A stretch of DNA of 64,000 nt from Erythrobacter ramosus (GTDB lineage: Bacteria > Pseudomonadota > Alphaproteobacteria > Sphingomonadales > Sphingomonadaceae), in contig NZ_WTYB01000001.1 in assembly GCF_009828055.1 (NCBI RefSeq), forward strand, positions 26,001-90,000. The letters run 5' to 3'. Under the pieces are notes generated by a model. The model was not told the DNA's origin. It ran no database searches and saw only the letters and a list, made by a program, of their open reading frames with translations. Positions 63,964-64,000 of this stretch are shown here, one piece after another; the first letter of the stretch is position 1; the number at the start of each line of letters is the position of its first letter. A program made the position numbers and the translations under genes.

Positions 63964-64000
63964 ATACCGATTTTGACTGGCGGTCCTCACGCAAGCGCTG

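Overview
The window is high-GC, gene-dense chromosomal DNA from an alphaproteobacterium. It is most likely Sphingomonadales, of Erythrobacter/Porphyrobacter type. This rests on several long TonB-dependent receptors, families common in that group (DUF1465, DUF6356, DUF6607, paired DUF465), the non-catalytic dihydroorotase partner of PyrB, and the style of the chemotaxis proteins. Taxonomy is inferred from protein content only.

Layout. 1-6.1 kb holds a partial ORF, a TPR/SPOR protein, pyrB-pyrC' (reverse) and sppA. 6.17-8.70 kb is a decayed 2.5 kb genomic island in a tRNA-Val(CAC) gene: the tRNA 3' half is duplicated at the far end, and between lie an IS1380-type transposase remnant, an AT-richer GT-C-like membrane protein and a tyrosine-recombinase remnant. 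8.8-19.8 kb has an M14 peptidase and an iron-type locus (TonB receptor, DUF6607, PKHD hydroxylase) with a Fur-box-like site, then a TetR regulator divergent from a second receptor with a clear palindromic operator candidate. 19.9-39.5 kb is mostly housekeeping: serS, surE (apparently CTG start), a K+ channel, an APC permease, rimO, an L,D-transpeptidase, tilS, cpoB, a RodZ-like gene, ptsP, two DUF465 genes, glpK and an MBL-fold gene. 39.6-52.2 kb has nadA, a GIY-YIG nuclease gene enclosed by perfect 32-bp inverted REP-like repeats, an EamA transporter, an old-yellow-enzyme, lipB, MFS and MATE transporters, arsC, a siderophore receptor, an orphan 2Fe-2S protein and a class II aldolase. 52.2-63.0 kb is a chemotaxis cluster (cheA-cheW-cheY-cheB-cheR, a GGDEF/EAL protein, two MCPs) with many 4-nt overlaps. 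The window ends with a frameshifted DUF695-RraB gene that runs into initiator tRNA-fMet on the other strand.

Most notable signal. Palindromic REP-like elements recur between genes. One family (outer CGTCA, C/G-rich stem, GNRA-type tetraloop, CCTAG tail) occurs five times within 2.7 kb, with compensatory changes in the stem. Two copies form the exact inverted flanks of the GIY-YIG gene, and another two form a gene-less inverted pair. This looks like a mobile or domesticated REP plus nuclease unit, comparable in layout to RAYT/REP systems but with an unrelated nuclease. Other points of interest are the catalytically dead PyrC partner, the degenerate CheA C-terminus, the unusual cysteine spacing of the orphan 2Fe-2S protein, and the single-base frameshift in the DUF695-RraB gene.
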